DNA from: Rhodanobacter sp. B04
Lineage (GTDB): Bacteria; Pseudomonadota; Gammaproteobacteria; Xanthomonadales; Rhodanobacteraceae
Assembly: GCF_002001125.1 (NCBI RefSeq)
Contig: NZ_MUNV01000019.1
Location: 26,890-90,889, forward strand
Direction of reading: 5' to 3'
DNA: 64,000 nt
In this document: piece after piece, positions 63,242 to 64,000 of the stretch
How positions within the stretch are numbered: the first letter of the stretch is position 1
How the letters are laid out: every line of letters begins with the position of its first letter
Notes under the pieces: generated by a model
Seen by the model: only the letters and a program-made list of their open reading frames with translations
What the model was told of the DNA's origin: nothing
Databases searched by the model: none
Position numbers and translations under genes: made by a program

Positions 63242-64000
63242 TGATGCTTCGGCGCATGTCGCGCCTGTTGCTGCTGGCGATCGCCTTGCTGTCGCCGGCC
63301 CTGCTGCATGCAGACACGGCCGTGCCTAAGCTGGTACGGCACGTCACCGATCTCACCGGTACGTTGAGCGCGGCGCAGGTCGACCAGCTGGATGCGCAAC
63401 TGGTCGCGCTGGAGAAAGCCAAGGGCGCGCAGCTGGTGGTGCTGATGGTGGGCAGCACCGAACCGCAGGCGATCGAGGAGTATTCGCTGGCGGTGGCCGA
63501 GGCGAACAAGATCGGTCGCAAGGGTACCGACGATGGCGTGCTGCTGCTGGTCGCGAAGAACGACCGGCGCGTGCGCATCGAGGTGGGCTATGGCCTGGAA
63601 GGGGCGATTCCGGACGCGGCGAACGCGCGCATCATCCGCGAGTACATCGCGCCGAAATTTCGCGGCAACGATTATTTCGGCGGCATCAGCGATGCGGTCG
63701 GCGCGCTGACCCAGCTGATCAACGGCGAGTCGTTGCCGCCACCGGTGCAGGGCGCTCCCAACGAGGGGCATGCCGGTCCCGGTCTGCAGAACAGCCTCAT
63801 GATCGGCGTGTTCGTGGCGTTGTTCCTGCGCAGCGTATTCGGCCGGACCAGTGCCTGGGTCCGCACGCCACTGGGCGCCGTGCTGACCGGTGGACTGTTG
63901 TGGGTGCTGGTCTCGATGGGTGCCGGCATCATCGGCGCGCTGATCGGTGGCGTGCTGATGCTGTTGCCTGGCGGTGCCGGGCGTTCGATCGGTGGCGGGG
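63241..64000 (+). CDS. TPM-domain (YgcG-like) protein, 3' end cut by window
   Basis: The frame starts at ATG 63241 (ATG 63244 possible), overlapping the lemA stop, and is open to the window end, giving about 253 residues. Signal peptide (LLHADT), a TPM domain (VTDLTGTLSAAQVDQLDAQL, KGTDDGVLLLVAKNDRRVRI, GYGLEG), then two hydrophobic segments. The final GGG residues suggest the Gly-rich tail usual for this family beyond the edge. It may help photosystem-like or membrane-protein quality control in relatives; the role here is unknown. Confidence 0.92.
   Translation, partial: MMLRRMSRLLLLAIALLSPALLHADTAVPKLVRHVTDLTGTLSAAQVDQLDAQLVALEKAKGAQLVVLMVGSTEPQAIEEYSLAVAEANKIGRKGTDDGVLLLVAKNDRRVRIEVGYGLEGAIPDAANARIIREYIAPKFRGNDYFGGISDAVGALTQLINGESLPPPVQGAPNEGHAGPGLQNSLMIGVFVALFLRSVFGRTSAWVRTPLGAVLTGGLLWVLVSMGAGIIGALIGGVLMLLPGGAGRSIGGG

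Overview
The window is GC-rich bacterial chromosome. Gene content and order fit a gammaproteobacterium of the Xanthomonadales, most likely Rhodanobacteraceae (Rhodanobacter/Dyella/Frateuria-like). The evidence is the yicC / gmk / rpoZ / spoT / recG neighbourhood, the pilMNOPQ cluster next to a PBP1a gene, a full MoxR-Bat operon, type B L31, and short GTAGGAGCGCACC-type inverted repeats. The genus is inferred, not proven.

Region 1 (1-12802) is an accessory insertion of about 12 kb between yicC (cut by the window start) and gmk. It has two parts. Part A (about 783-9202) looks like a small integrated element without structural phage genes. It has a P4-type tyrosine integrase, a chain of overlapping small unknown genes, an AlpA regulator, a CHC2 zinc-finger primase, a truncated DUF3631 helicase-like gene joined tail-to-tail to a truncated zinc-ribbon gene, a repeat-rich noncoding stretch, and two toxin-antitoxin-like pairs. 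A CTTGTACCCA-N3-TTGTACCCA sequence lies at each end. Part B (about 9203-12707) carries an acyl-homoserine-lactone quorum-sensing locus: luxR-type regulator (minus), an RsaM-like gene (plus) and a luxI-type synthase (plus) behind a lux-box-like palindrome, then a secreted pilin-like protein and a DUF2188-like protein. A diverged copy of the gmk leader sits at the left edge of Part B (9182-9273) and the gmk-proximal copy at its right edge (12708-12800).

Region 2 (12803-26432) is core chromosome: gmk; mlaFEDCB for outer-membrane phospholipid transport, with a tandem-MCE MlaD; convergent mlaA; rpoZ-spoT (omega subunit, ppGpp); ridA; recG; a nucleoside hydrolase; rpmE2; gltA.

Region 3 (26512-35316) has an unknown gene, mrcA (PBP1a), and divergently pilMNOPQ for type IV pilus assembly. 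Region 4 (35448-42485) is a MoxR/DUF58/DUF4381/BatA/BatB/BatD operon in which BatB has a degenerate MIDAS motif. Region 5 (42472-55506) holds a macro-domain protein, a MarR-RND efflux set, an M28 peptidase, mscL, a FAH-family hydrolase, and a MacA-like adaptor with a LolD-like ATPase and two FtsX-type permeases.

Region 6 (55539-64000) has a probably frameshifted lipoprotein alpha/beta-hydrolase, a REP-like inverted repeat, and a minus-strand block of peptide transporter, RegB/RegA redox two-component pair and AtoE-type fatty-acid transporter. It ends with dgkA, lemA and a TPM-domain gene cut by the window end.

The most interesting parts are the quorum-sensing cassette with its three stacked palindromes, the triplicated att/leader sequence around it, and the rearranged satellite-like element next to it. 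No tRNA, rRNA or CRISPR array was recognised.
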